From: a bacterium
GTDB taxonomy: Bacteria > Bacillota > Clostridia > Lachnospirales > Lachnospiraceae
NCBI GenBank assembly: GCA_004562765.1
Contig: SFRL01000001.1
Span: 65,324-129,323, forward strand
Length of the DNA: 64,000 nucleotides
Direction: 5' to 3'
Part shown: positions 25,742-34,804 of the stretch, one piece after another
Numbering within the stretch: position 1 is the first letter of the stretch
Layout: each line of letters begins with the position of its first letter
The notes under the pieces: generated by a model
What the model saw: the letters and a program-made list of their open reading frames with translations, nothing else
Databases searched by the model: none
Told to the model about the DNA's origin: nothing
Program-made: the position numbers and the translations under genes

Positions 25742-25841
25742 CCGTAACTGTAAAGTCAGTGAGAATGGACCATTCAGCAGCGAATAATTTCACCGTTTTC
25801 TGTACAAACTTTGAGTAGTATTTTTTCGGAGGTTCAAAGCC

Positions 25842-26618
25842 ATGTCTGCATACAAAGTCGAGATCTGCGGTGTCAATACCGCCAAACTCCCCGTACTCAA
25901 AGATGAAGAAAAAGATGCCCTGTTCGCCCGCATCAAACAGGGTGATGCCGCTGCCAGAGAAGAATACATCCAAGGAAATCTTCGCCTTGTCCTCTCCATC
26001 ATCAGACGTTTTTCCGGCCACACGGATAACATCGACGACCTGTTTCAGATCGGGTGCATCGGTCTCATGAAATCCATTGACAATTTCGACCCGACGATGG
26101 GTGTGAAATTTTCCACTTACGCGGTTCCGATGATCATCGGTGAGGTACGCCGCTACCTTCGTGACAACAACAGCATCCGTGTCTCCCGCTCCCTTCGTGA
26201 TACTGCCTACAAAGCCATCCACGCCAAGGAGACGCTCATGAACCGCACACAGGAGGAACCCACCATTGAACAGATTGCAGAAGAAGCCGGGCTGACAAAG
26301 GAGGAGATCGTCTACGCCCTTGATGCCATTCAGAGCCCTGTCAGCCTCTATGATCCCGTATATACCGACGGCGGTGACACGCTCTATGTCATGGATCAGA
26401 TCGCGGACAAGAAAAACAAAGAATCCCGCTGGATCGAGTCGCTGTCCTTAAGCGATGCCATGGAGCGACTCGGCGAGCGGGAAAACTATATTATTAAACT
26501 TCGTTTTTTCGAGGGCAAAACCCAGATGGAGGTCGCGCAGGAGATCCACATCTCGCAGGCACAGGTATCACGTCTGGAGAAGTCTGCCCTCAACCATATG
26601 AAAAATTACCTGAAGTGA
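25842..26618 (+). CDS. sigG: RNA polymerase sporulation sigma factor G
   Basis: 258-aa sigma-70 family protein, the late forespore sigma factor. The N-terminal segment MSAYKVEICGVNTAKLPVL is the SigG signature that anti-sigma factors contact. Region 2 includes NLRLVLSIIRRF and DDLFQIGCIGLMKSIDNFDP. Region 3 holds TIEQIAEEAGLTKEEIVYAL, and region 4 ends QAQVSRLEKSALNHMK. GGAGG lies 8 bases before the ATG. It is on plus while sigE and spoIIGA are 2-4 kb away on minus, separated by a beta-CASP gene; in Bacillus the three are adjacent and colinear. I could not assign its promoter. Confidence 0.95.
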   Translation: MSAYKVEICGVNTAKLPVLKDEEKDALFARIKQGDAAAREEYIQGNLRLVLSIIRRFSGHTDNIDDLFQIGCIGLMKSIDNFDPTMGVKFSTYAVPMIIGEVRRYLRDNNSIRVSRSLRDTAYKAIHAKETLMNRTQEEPTIEQIAEEAGLTKEEIVYALDAIQSPVSLYDPVYTDGGDTLYVMDQIADKKNKESRWIESLSLSDAMERLGERENYIIKLRFFEGKTQMEVAQEIHISQAQVSRLEKSALNHMKNYLK

Positions 26619-26621
26619 ATA

Positions 26622-28229
26622 TCATCTCTCCCACTTATCACAGAGGGAATTGATCTGATCAGCGAAGCGTGCCAGCTCCTTGTTCGGCAGTCCCTCATTT
26701 TTGTTAATGACTGCCAGCAGACGCTGTCCTGCGGCAAGCAGACGGGCAAATACGTTGCTGGACGCCTTGCTTGCGCTCTTCGTCTTCTTCTGCAGCATCA
26801 TGCGGCTGCCCTGCTTGATACAGGCATTTGTAAACAGATCGTAAATATCACCGCTGAAGGGTGCAACCGCCTCATAACCAAGATCATTATGCAGGTGCAT
26901 AGCAAATTCATCTGTTACCTTATCATCGCCGTGCACAACAAAGACGCGCTTCGGCGGATGCTTCTGAAATGAAGCCGCCCACTCCGTCAGCTTTGTGCGG
27001 TCTGCATGACCGCTGATACCGGGCAGGTTGACGATCTCCGCGCGCACCTCGATCATCTCTCCGAACAGCTTCACTTCCTTCGCGCCGTTTAACAGTGCAT
27101 GACCGAGTGTGCCCGGCACCTGATAGCCCACAAACAGGATCGTGGAATCATCGCGCCACAGATTGTGTTTTAAATGATGACGGATACGACCGGCCTCACA
27201 CATACCGGAAGCTGAAATAATGACGACCGGTTTCTTTAAAAAGTTGATCTGCTTGGATGCATTGCTGTCCACCGCTGTCTTCAGACCGGGAAACTGGATC
27301 GGATTGATCCCGTTTTCCACGAGTTTCATCGCTTCCTCGCTGAAGCACTCCCGCACATTTTTGTGGAACACATTCGTTGCCTCAATGGCTAACGGACTGT
27401 CGATATATACCTCAAAATCCTCAAATTCCGGCAGCAGATGCTGTGTCTTGATGCGTCGAAGGAAATAGAGCATCTCCTGTGTACGACCAACGGAAAACGC
27501 AGGAATGACCAGGTTGCCGCCCCGGATAAACGTTCGCTTGATCACCTCAGCCAGCTCCGTCGCATAATCGACCGGCAGATTGTGTTCCCGGTCGCCGTAG
27601 GTAGACTCCATGATCACATAATCCGCATCCTCCAGATACGTCGGAGATTTGATGAGTGGCTTGTTGCCCTGTCCGATATCGCCGGAAAATACGAGCTTGA
27701 CTTCCTTCTCTTTTTCGGTTACCCACAATTCAATAGAGGAAGATCCCAGCAGATGTCCTGCGTCCACAAAACGGATCTTTAACGCGTCATCCACCTGCAC
27801 GGTCTCACCGTATGTACAAGGTGTAAAATGATTCAATACCCCCTGCACGTCTTCCATCGTATAAAGCGGCTCCACCTGACCGCCGCCGGAACGCTTTGCC
27901 TTCCGGTTGCGCCACTCTGCTTCAAATTCCTGAATATGTGCAGAATCTTTGAGCATGATCGTACACAATTCATAGGTCGCCTGCGTGCAGTAGATCCGCC
28001 CGCGAAAACCATGTGCATATAACAACGGCAGCAGACCGGAATGATCGATATGCGCGTGCGTCACCAGCACAGTATCGATCGCCGCTGCATTGACCGGGAT
28101 CTCCTGATTGACGTACAGATCCGGACCCTGTTCCATACCGCAATCCACCAGCAGATGCTTATCCTCATACTGTAAAAAATGGCAGCTTCCTGTCACCTCA
28201 TGGGCAGCTCCTAAAAATTCCAATAACAT
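26622..28229 (-). CDS. Beta-CASP metallo-beta-lactamase fold hydrolase (probable RNase)
   Basis: 535 aa. The MBL core has the zinc motif THAHIDHSG (residues 57-65) plus DAGHLLGSSS and FSGDIG. The beta-CASP motif region has ESTYGDREH (motif A-like), VIPAFSVGRTQE and IISASGMCEAGRIRHHL. The C-terminal RNA-metabolising motif ends SGHADRT and VVHGDD. It matches the YsaG/CPSF-73-like bacterial group rather than RNase J, which has a further domain. The last 60 residues are a basic/helical tail. It overlaps no neighbour and lies after the sigE terminator. Substrate RNA is unknown. SD AAGGAG. Confidence 0.88.
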   Translation of the reverse strand: MLLEFLGAAHEVTGSCHFLQYEDKHLLVDCGMEQGPDLYVNQEIPVNAAAIDTVLVTHAHIDHSGLLPLLYAHGFRGRIYCTQATYELCTIMLKDSAHIQEFEAEWRNRKAKRSGGGQVEPLYTMEDVQGVLNHFTPCTYGETVQVDDALKIRFVDAGHLLGSSSIELWVTEKEKEVKLVFSGDIGQGNKPLIKSPTYLEDADYVIMESTYGDREHNLPVDYATELAEVIKRTFIRGGNLVIPAFSVGRTQEMLYFLRRIKTQHLLPEFEDFEVYIDSPLAIEATNVFHKNVRECFSEEAMKLVENGINPIQFPGLKTAVDSNASKQINFLKKPVVIISASGMCEAGRIRHHLKHNLWRDDSTILFVGYQVPGTLGHALLNGAKEVKLFGEMIEVRAEIVNLPGISGHADRTKLTEWAASFQKHPPKRVFVVHGDDKVTDEFAMHLHNDLGYEAVAPFSGDIYDLFTNACIKQGSRMMLQKKTKSASKASSNVFARLLAAGQRLLAVINKNEGLPNKELARFADQINSLCDKWER

Positions 28230-28250
28230 AAATACCCATCTCCTTTTTAT

Positions 28251-28295
28251 AAAAAAATAGAACTATAAAAACACCCCTGCTTTTATAGTTCTATT
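28251..28295 (-). terminator. Terminator after sigE
   Basis: 15-bp perfect stem (28295-28281 with 28270-28256 on minus), 10-nt loop, followed by a run of seven U (28257-28251). The stem is AT-rich. It ends spoIIGA-sigE transcription 18 bp after the sigE stop. Confidence 0.8.
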
Positions 28296-28312
28296 CTAAC
28301 ACTTTTCAGTTA

Positions 28313-29050
28313 TTATTCAAAGCGTACAATTTCTTTTTTCAGACGTTTCATGATCTTTTTTTCCAGCCGCGAAATATAGGACTGAGAGATTCCCAACGAA
28401 TCCGCGACTTCCTTTTGTGTCAGTTCTTTCCCATCCGGTGTATGCAGCCCGAAGCGCAGCTCCACGATCTGGCGCTCCCGCTCCGACAAATGCGCGATCG
28501 CGTTGCCCAGTAGTTTCTTTTCCACCTCAGATTCAATATCCTTTGAGATGACATCCTCATCTGTTCCAAGAATATCCGATAAAAGCAGTTCATTCCCGTC
28601 CCAATCCACATTCAGCGGTTCATCGATGGACACCTCCATCCGCGTCTTACTGTTTCTGCGCAGATACATCAGGATTTCGTTTTCAATACATCGGGAAGCA
28701 TATGTGGCAAGCTTGATCTTTTTATCCGGATTGAAGGTATTGATCGCCTTGATCAGTCCGATCGTTCCGATAGAGATGAGGTCTTCCACACCTACACCGG
28801 TGTTGTCAAATTTCTTTGCAATATACACCACAAGCCGTAGATTGTGCTCGATCAGTTCCTTGCGCGCCTCCGCACAATTATCTCCCATGAGCAGGATACA
28901 CTCCCGCTCTCTGTCCGCTTCCAGCGGCGGCGGCAGCACCTCCGCGCCACCGATATAATGTATCTCCCTCTCCCTGCGAAACAGCATGGTATAGAGTGTC
29001 GGTATCATCTTTAGTTGAAAGCGATTCGGTACGTTAATTTTTATGTACAT
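28313..29050 (-). CDS. sigE: RNA polymerase sporulation sigma factor E (pro-form)
   Basis: 245-aa mother-cell sigma factor. The start at 29050 (MYIKINVPN) has GGAGG 8 bases upstream. The first 30 residues are the pro-sequence. The processing context HYIGGAEVLPPPL matches that of Bacillus pro-SigE, where the upstream SpoIIGA protease cleaves. Region 2 has NLRLVVYIAKKF and EDLISIGTIGLIKAINTF. Region 4 has LTQKEVADSLGISQSYISRLEK. It follows spoIIGA by 24 bp and is terminated at 28251-28295. Confidence 0.96.
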   Translation of the reverse strand: MYIKINVPNRFQLKMIPTLYTMLFRREREIHYIGGAEVLPPPLEADRERECILLMGDNCAEARKELIEHNLRLVVYIAKKFDNTGVGVEDLISIGTIGLIKAINTFNPDKKIKLATYASRCIENEILMYLRRNSKTRMEVSIDEPLNVDWDGNELLLSDILGTDEDVISKDIESEVEKKLLGNAIAHLSERERQIVELRFGLHTPDGKELTQKEVADSLGISQSYISRLEKKIMKRLKKEIVRFE

Positions 29051-29074
29051 GCGATCATCCTCCAATTATTATGT

Positions 29075-29839
29075 TCATCCTCTCCAGCCGGCTGCCAGGA
29101 TCAGCCGGTAGTCTTTTCCTTCAAACAACGTATCTTCGGCTACGCCGATCACGGCATGTTCCAGTCTGGTATCCTCCCATTCCATCAGATCGATCGTCCA
29201 TACTTCCATCAATCCATCCGGCACTCCCACCGCAGAAAAAGGGATCAAACGCCCGGACGCGGGATCTAACATGAGCCGTTGCGCCTCGGAATGCGCCAGA
29301 ATATGTACCGGGGCATGCACATACGGATCGCTCAGACGGTTTCCCGTATCATGCAGACCGGTGACCTCCACCGTATTTCCGTGATGCCGGAGTTTTATCT
29401 GATATAGGTTTGCGTCATGCTGCATCCGCCGCTCCTCCAAAAGCAGGGAGACCAGCACCCCCAGAGCGCACAGCATACTTCCCGCCGCAAACCAGTACCG
29501 CTCCGGCAGATGTTCCCGGCAGGCACCAATGATCCCCCCGGCAGCTATCGTCGCCGCCAGACTCCATAAAAAAAGCCGGAGGAAAATTCCCCTGCTCTTC
29601 GGGCGAAACAATACCTTTAACAGCATGATGCGCAGCGCCAGACTGCCTGCTGCAAACAGTGCTCCATAGCCTGCGATCACAAACAGCAGCACCTCCAGAC
29701 CCGCAGACAGCGCACACATCCAGAGGATCCGTACAACAGGGCGTGTCTGTCTCATCCACAGATTGACAAAGATGCACACATTCAGTTCCACGAAAAATGT
29801 GCGCAGCCACAGCACATCTATGTAAATCGTTACCTCCAC
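29075..29839 (-). CDS. spoIIGA: SpoIIGA, sigma-E processing aspartic peptidase
   Basis: 254-aa membrane protease that cleaves pro-SigE on signal from the forespore. GTG at 29839 is the best start: AGGAGGG lies 9 bases upstream and the product then begins like other SpoIIGA (VEVTIYIDVLWLRTFFVEL). About five hydrophobic segments fill the first 140 residues. The cytosolic C-terminal domain has the aspartic-protease-like HDTGNRLSDP with the catalytic Asp. A further ATG upstream exists but lacks an SD. The promoter upstream has the long spacer of Spo0A-dependent spoIIG promoters. Confidence 0.92.
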   Translation of the reverse strand: MEVTIYIDVLWLRTFFVELNVCIFVNLWMRQTRPVVRILWMCALSAGLEVLLFVIAGYGALFAAGSLALRIMLLKVLFRPKSRGIFLRLFLWSLAATIAAGGIIGACREHLPERYWFAAGSMLCALGVLVSLLLEERRMQHDANLYQIKLRHHGNTVEVTGLHDTGNRLSDPYVHAPVHILAHSEAQRLMLDPASGRLIPFSAVGVPDGLMEVWTIDLMEWEDTRLEHAVIGVAEDTLFEGKDYRLILAAGWRG

Positions 29840-29937
29840 ATATGCAATCCCTCCTGCATTCCCCAAACATGTTCTCACGATTCCGGCAGCAAGCCCCTTC
29901 GTCTGTCACGGGACAGCTGCTTTTCTGTGATGATCTG

Positions 29938-29970
29938 ATTATACGACTAGAGAAGTGCGGATTTTGTCAA
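29938..29970 (-). promoter_or_regulatory. Spo0A-type spoIIG promoter with 21-bp spacer
   Basis: Minus strand: TTGACA (29970-29965) and TATAAT (29943-29938), but 21 bp apart rather than 17. Bacillus spoIIG has 22 bp and depends on Spo0A bound at the -35. The plus strand at 29963-29971 reads TTTGTCAAA, one base from the 0A box TTTGTCGAA. Confidence 0.65.
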
Positions 29971-29990
29971 ATTGATGACCGAAATCAAAG

Positions 29991-30043
29991 AAAAAAAACA
30001 AGGATCAACGATTCCGCTCATCCGGATCGCTAATCCTTGTTTT
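29991..30043 (-). terminator. Terminator of ftsZ
   Basis: Minus strand: AAAACAAGGAT (30043-30033) pairs with ATCCTTGTTTT (30005-29995), with an inner stem CGATCCG/CGGAATCG, and a run of eight U follows (through 29991). It lies 36 bp after the ftsZ stop and separates the dcw cluster from spoIIG. Confidence 0.85.
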
Positions 30044-30078
30044 ATATACGCTTTCATATACGTTTCTATATCCGATTT

Positions 30079-31332
30079 TTATCTTCTTGTATTCTTTAAA
30101 AATGCAGGTATCTGAATATCCTTCTCCGGCACACTGCTCTCCGGACGCTTCGGTTTCTGAATTCCGGTAAATGTCGGATTGGTGGGAGTGGTCGGTGCTG
30201 CGGCAGCACCTGTTCCGGCTCCGTTTCCGAGACTGCGCGTATAACTGCTTCCAGCCGTACCGGTCAGTCCGCTGCGGCTTGTCAGTCCGGAGTTCATCGG
30301 TCTTGCCGCCGTTCCTGCGGCAGCACCGGCTGTAGTAGTGTATTTCATACCACTCATCAACGGAGTTACGGAAGGTTTTTTATTGGCCTCCAGTCCGGTT
30401 GCAATGACAGTGATCTTTGCGGTGTCTGCCATGGACTCATCATACTTCGCACCAAAGATGATATTTGCCTCATCTCCTGCCAGATCCTGCACATAGCTTG
30501 CCGCATCATTGGCATCCATAAGGGAAATATCACCGGAAATATTAATGATCACATGAGTCGCACCATTGATCGTCGTCTCAAGCAGCGGGCTTGCGACTGC
30601 CAGCTTGACTGCATCCAGCGCCTTCTCGTCACCGTGTGCCTCTCCGATACCGATATGTGCCAGACCCTTGTCCTTCATAACGGTCTGAACATCGGCAAAG
30701 TCCAGATTGATCAGTGCAGGCAGATTGATCAGATCGGTGATACCCTGCACAGACTGCTGTAGCACCTCATCTGCCTTTTTGAGCGCATCCGGCATTGTCG
30801 TCCGACGGTCTACGATCTCCAAAAGCTTATCATTCGGAATCACAATCAGGGTATCCACGCTCTCCTTCAAGCGGTCGATACCCGAAACTGCATTCACCAT
30901 ACGCTGTTTAGCCTCAAATTTAAAGGGTTTTGTCACAACACCGACGGTCAGGATACCCATATCCTTCGCGATCTTTGCAACCACAGGAGCTGCTCCCGTT
31001 CCGGTTCCGCCTCCCATACCACATGTGACAAACACCATATCCGCACCCTGGATCGCGTTTGTGAGATCATCCACGCTCTCCTCGGCTGCTTTCATTCCGA
31101 TCTCCGGCTGCGCACCGGCACCCAGTCCCTTTGTCAGCTTCTCTCCGATCTGGATCAGTGTCGGAGCCTTGCAGAGAGTAAGCGCCTGCTTATCCGTATT
31201 CACGCCGACGAACTCAACGCCTCCGATATTCTCATCAATCATTCTATTTACAGCATTGTTTCCGGCGCCTCCGACACCGATCACAATGATCTTCGCGTTA
31301 TTATCTGCACCCGTGGTTGTAATCTCTAACAA
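30079..31332 (-). CDS. ftsZ: Cell division protein FtsZ
   Basis: 417-aa tubulin-like GTPase that forms the Z ring. I choose TTG at 31332: GAGGAGG lies 8 bases upstream and the product starts MLEITTTGADNNAKI, as in related FtsZ. The in-frame ATG at 31407 gives a 25-residue extension and has no good SD. GTP-binding signature GGGTGTGAAP, T3 loop and NTDKQAL are present. The variable linker is rich in Ala, Gly and Thr. The C-terminal tail QIPAFLKNTRR is the docking peptide for FtsA/SepF-type partners. It is the last gene of the cluster. Confidence 0.96.
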   Translation of the reverse strand: MLEITTTGADNNAKIIVIGVGGAGNNAVNRMIDENIGGVEFVGVNTDKQALTLCKAPTLIQIGEKLTKGLGAGAQPEIGMKAAEESVDDLTNAIQGADMVFVTCGMGGGTGTGAAPVVAKIAKDMGILTVGVVTKPFKFEAKQRMVNAVSGIDRLKESVDTLIVIPNDKLLEIVDRRTTMPDALKKADEVLQQSVQGITDLINLPALINLDFADVQTVMKDKGLAHIGIGEAHGDEKALDAVKLAVASPLLETTINGATHVIINISGDISLMDANDAASYVQDLAGDEANIIFGAKYDESMADTAKITVIATGLEANKKPSVTPLMSGMKYTTTAGAAAGTAARPMNSGLTSRSGLTGTAGSSYTRSLGNGAGTGAAAAPTTPTNPTFTGIQKPKRPESSVPEKDIQIPAFLKNTRR

Positions 31333-31468
31333 GAGCTTGTCCTCCTCTATCCTCAAATATTGAAACTGTTCACTGCTTTCACAGCTACATTCATAAATCC
31401 ATATCAAATAGTCACAAATGACCCCTAATCATATTTATAATAGTATTTCTTCAAAAAATTATCAACCA

Positions 31469-32254
31469 TTATTTTGAATTTTTACTTTTTTTAGGGTCAA
31501 AAATGATATCTGTTGTTTCACTTGTCCAGTTTTCCAGATGCAGCGTACCCTTTTTCCCCTCAAGCTGTGGTAAGATATACTGCAAACGCATAATCTTCTG
31601 TGCAAGGTTATCGGCATTTCCCACAAGGATCGTGATCTTTCCGCTGTAGACTGTCATAGAACCGGATGCTTCCTCGTACTTGATACGTTTCGCCGGGATC
31701 TCATACTTTTGCAAAAGCTGTGTCAGCGAAAGAAGATTTTTTAGTGCCGTATCATTTGCCAGCGGAAGTTTTTCGTAGAGAACAACGGAATCGCAGGTCA
31801 GTCCCTCGATCTTCGGAACATCCTCGATCACCTCCTGCGAAGTCTCCACGACAAATCCATCTTTGTCAAAATAAGCATTCTGATCGATCGAACTGATATA
31901 CAGATATCCAAGGATTCCCTTCTCGTATACCTCGACCGTCAGTTCATGGGGCTTTGCGGGCTGCAGTCCAACCTCCATCGTGTCCACAAAGGGCAGCTTC
32001 TGCGTGTAAAAAAAACGATATTTCAGGTAGACATAGAGTGTACTCCACGAATACTCATCACACAGTACGATCTCCTCGATCTGCTCATCCGTGTAAAGTT
32101 CGTTTCCCACAACATTGACCTTTTTCACGGTAAACACCTGCGTCACCAGCAGGACACAGATGCCCGCCAGCAGAACAAGCAGTGCCAGTAAGATCAGTAT
32201 ATTTCGTTTTCTCTTTTTTTGGCGCAGGATCTCTCTGCGCTGTTCCTTAATCAT
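31469..32254 (-). CDS. ftsQ: Cell division protein FtsQ/DivIB
   Basis: 261-aa bitopic division protein. The basic cytosolic N-terminus (MIKEQRREILRQKKRKR) is followed by one transmembrane helix (about 18-40) and a POTRA domain starting VKKVNVVGNELYTDEQI. The beta domain ends with a Lys-rich tail. It bridges early and late divisome proteins with FtsL and FtsB/DivIC. It overlaps the end of ftsW by 8 bp. The gap to ftsZ is 136 bp. Confidence 0.9.
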   Translation of the reverse strand: MIKEQRREILRQKKRKRNILILLALLVLLAGICVLLVTQVFTVKKVNVVGNELYTDEQIEEIVLCDEYSWSTLYVYLKYRFFYTQKLPFVDTMEVGLQPAKPHELTVEVYEKGILGYLYISSIDQNAYFDKDGFVVETSQEVIEDVPKIEGLTCDSVVLYEKLPLANDTALKNLLSLTQLLQKYEIPAKRIKYEEASGSMTVYSGKITILVGNADNLAQKIMRLQYILPQLEGKKGTLHLENWTSETTDIIFDPKKSKNSK

Positions 32255-33395
32255 ATGTTATCTCCGATGCATTCGGTTCAAATTGTATTCCCCTTGATAC
32301 GGAAAGCGCAAGCCCCATCTCCGCCATGAGGAACACCACCGATGTTCCTCCGTAGCTGATAAACGGAAGCGTAACTCCCGTGTTGGGAATCGAATTCGTA
32401 ACAACCGCGATATTTAAGATGACCTGAATGGCAATGTGTGCCATGATCCCTGTCACGAGCAGTGCCCCATACAGATCTCTGGCATTGTTGGCGATCACCA
32501 TAAACCGCCAGATCAAAAGTAAAAACAGCAGGATCACACAGATCGCGCCAAACAATCCCAATTCCTCACAGATAATGGAAAAGATCATATCATTCGGTGC
32601 TTCCGGCACGAAACCGAGCTTTTGCATACTGTTTCCCAGACCTTTTCCAAACAACCCGCCGGAGCCGATCGCATACAGTCCCTGCAGGGTCTGATAGCCC
32701 TTTGCGTAATTTTCCGGATGCAACCACATTTCCACGCGCTCCCCGCGGTAGCCCGCGGAAGGAAGTACCAAAAAGAGCACGATTCCAAGCACGCCGACTG
32801 CGCCGACAATAACAAACTGCAGGTATTTCGGACTTGCCACAAAGATCATTGCCACTCCGATGCCCATGACGATGATCGCTGTACTCAGATTGTTGTACGC
32901 GATCAGGGCAAACAGCGGCAGGATAAAGAGCATGACCTTCACCACAGTTAAGAACTTTGCCATTTTTTTCGGAAATCTGCAGATCATACTGGCAAGAAAC
33001 ATGATGACTGCCAGCTTTGCAAACTCCGAAGGCTGAAACTCCAGACTGGAATTCGGGATACCGAGCCATCTTCTGGAATGGTTGTGCTCGATACCGATGC
33101 CCGGTATCAATACCAGTGTACAGAGCAAAATAGCCACCAGATACGCGACTCCGCCAAACTTTTTCCAAACGCGGTAATCGATCCGGGAGATCACAAACAT
33201 GCCGGCCAGACCCAGACCAAACGCGAAGCCCTGCCTTTTCAGATAATGTGTAGGGTCCTTGAAAGTGAGCTGTGCATCATAAGCACTCGTACTGTAAAGC
33301 ATCACCAGACCAAAACAGATCAGAAAAATAATGATAAACAGCAGACTGTAGTCAAAATATTTAATTTGTCGCTTTTTCTTCTGACGTCTTGCCAT
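32247..33395 (-). CDS. ftsW: FtsW/SpoVE-family lipid II polymerase (SEDS)
   Basis: 382-aa SEDS glycosyltransferase with about ten membrane helices. It polymerises lipid II with a partner class B PBP. Family features: YSTSAYDAQL, RWLGIPNSSLEFQPSEFAKL and the C-terminal NTGVTLPFISYGGTS. The essential extracellular-loop Asp cannot be assigned by eye. In the dcw cluster of Bacillus this place is spoVE/ftsW; I cannot tell whether this copy is vegetative or sporulation-specific. AAGGAG lies 8 bases before the ATG. It follows murD by 18 bp. Confidence 0.92.
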   Translation of the reverse strand: MARRQKKKRQIKYFDYSLLFIIIFLICFGLVMLYSTSAYDAQLTFKDPTHYLKRQGFAFGLGLAGMFVISRIDYRVWKKFGGVAYLVAILLCTLVLIPGIGIEHNHSRRWLGIPNSSLEFQPSEFAKLAVIMFLASMICRFPKKMAKFLTVVKVMLFILPLFALIAYNNLSTAIIVMGIGVAMIFVASPKYLQFVIVGAVGVLGIVLFLVLPSAGYRGERVEMWLHPENYAKGYQTLQGLYAIGSGGLFGKGLGNSMQKLGFVPEAPNDMIFSIICEELGLFGAICVILLFLLLIWRFMVIANNARDLYGALLVTGIMAHIAIQVILNIAVVTNSIPNTGVTLPFISYGGTSVVFLMAEMGLALSVSRGIQFEPNASEITYD

Positions 33396-33413
33396 ATATC
33401 TGCTCCTTTTTCA

Positions 33414-34793
33414 TTACTTTTTCAGGTTTCTTACCATATCCTTAAACATCCGGCCGCGCTGTTCATAGCTGTCAAACATATCCCAGCTTGCACACGCCGG
33501 AGACAATAACACCGCATCTCCGCTCTCCGCTGTATCGTGACAGATGTCTACCGCCTCCTGCAGGGAATCGGCAAACACATAATCCTTAAATCCCATACGG
33601 TCACATGTCTCGGCGATCTTCTTCGCGGTCACTCCGATGAGTACCAGCTTCTTCACCTTTCCGTCAAAAGCGCTGATCCACTCATCATACTCTGACTGCT
33701 TATCGTATCCGCCGCCGATCAGACAAGTGGGACGGTTCATCGCGCGGATGCCCTGGATCGCGGCATCCGGATTTGTTCCCTTGGAATCATTATAATATCT
33801 GACGCCGTCAACCTCGGTCACATACTCTATTCTATGCTCCACCGCAGTAAATCTGACCAGCACCTCCCGGATCTTCTCCAGCGGGACTCCGTAGCTTAGC
33901 GCAATTCCGGTGGCCGCCATCACATTTTCATAATTGTGCTTTCCCAGCAGATTTAACTCATTCACATTGCAAACAAGCTGCGACTTTCCTGCGGTGGCGG
34001 TGTAGATCTCCTCGCCCTTCAGATACAAGCCGTCGTCCAGTTCTCTCGCACTGCTGAAATACAGTACCTTCATCTTCTTTTTCAGTTTTTCACCAAACCC
34101 GCGCAGAACTTCATCTTCGTAGTTGAGCACACATACCTGATCCGCGTGCTGTCCCTCCGTGATACGTTCCTTTGCCGCAATATAATTCTCCATCGTGTGA
34201 TGACGGTTCAGATGATCCGGTGTGATATTCAGGATCGCGGAAACCTTCGGTGCAAAGTGCTCCACCGTTTCCAGCTGAAAGCTGGAGATCTCTGCTACGG
34301 TAACAGTCGCATCTGTCATCGTTCCCGCCATGCTCGTATAGGGAATTCCGATATTTCCCACCACGCGCACATCCTCCACATAATTTTTCAGGATCTCTCC
34401 GGTCAGTGCCGTCGTGGTTGTCTTTCCGTTCGTTCCGGTGATTGCCAGCACATCTCCCTTGGAGAACGCATAGGCAAGCTCGATCTCTCCCCATATTTTC
34501 GCGCCGTGTGCGCGCAGCGCATCGACCATCGGAAGATCCGTAGGTACACCGGGGCTTAAGATGACATAAGAATAGCTGTCCATCGTATCATCCGGCAGAT
34601 CACCAAGAATGACCGGACATGTTGTGAATGCTTCGGATTTTGCGCGCACCTCATCCTCTGTCAGTTTTTGATTGCCGTCAAAAATGTCAAACCGGATATC
34701 GTTTGCTGCCAGCAGCTCCGCCGCTGCGATACCGCTGATGCCGGTTCCGACGACCAGCACTTTTTTATTTTGCAGATCCATTTGTATTCTCAT
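33414..34793 (-). CDS. murD: UDP-N-acetylmuramoylalanine-D-glutamate ligase
   Basis: 459-aa cytosolic Mur ligase that adds D-Glu to UDP-MurNAc-L-Ala. N-terminal Rossmann-like VLVVGTGISGIAAAELL, ATP P-loop AITGTNGKTTTTALTG, central NITPDHLNRH and C-terminal YNDSKGTNPDAA with LIGGGYDK. AAGGAG lies 6 bases before the ATG at 34793. It is 11 bp after mraY, with no promoter seen between, so one transcript is likely. Confidence 0.97.
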   Translation of the reverse strand: MRIQMDLQNKKVLVVGTGISGIAAAELLAANDIRFDIFDGNQKLTEDEVRAKSEAFTTCPVILGDLPDDTMDSYSYVILSPGVPTDLPMVDALRAHGAKIWGEIELAYAFSKGDVLAITGTNGKTTTTALTGEILKNYVEDVRVVGNIGIPYTSMAGTMTDATVTVAEISSFQLETVEHFAPKVSAILNITPDHLNRHHTMENYIAAKERITEGQHADQVCVLNYEDEVLRGFGEKLKKKMKVLYFSSARELDDGLYLKGEEIYTATAGKSQLVCNVNELNLLGKHNYENVMAATGIALSYGVPLEKIREVLVRFTAVEHRIEYVTEVDGVRYYNDSKGTNPDAAIQGIRAMNRPTCLIGGGYDKQSEYDEWISAFDGKVKKLVLIGVTAKKIAETCDRMGFKDYVFADSLQEAVDICHDTAESGDAVLLSPACASWDMFDSYEQRGRMFKDMVRNLKK

Positions 34794-34804
34794 TTTTTAC
34801 TCCT

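Noticed and set aside
31333..31407. ATG start for ftsZ at 31407
   Set aside because: Gives a non-conserved 25-residue extension without an SD; TTG at 31332 fits the SD and family.
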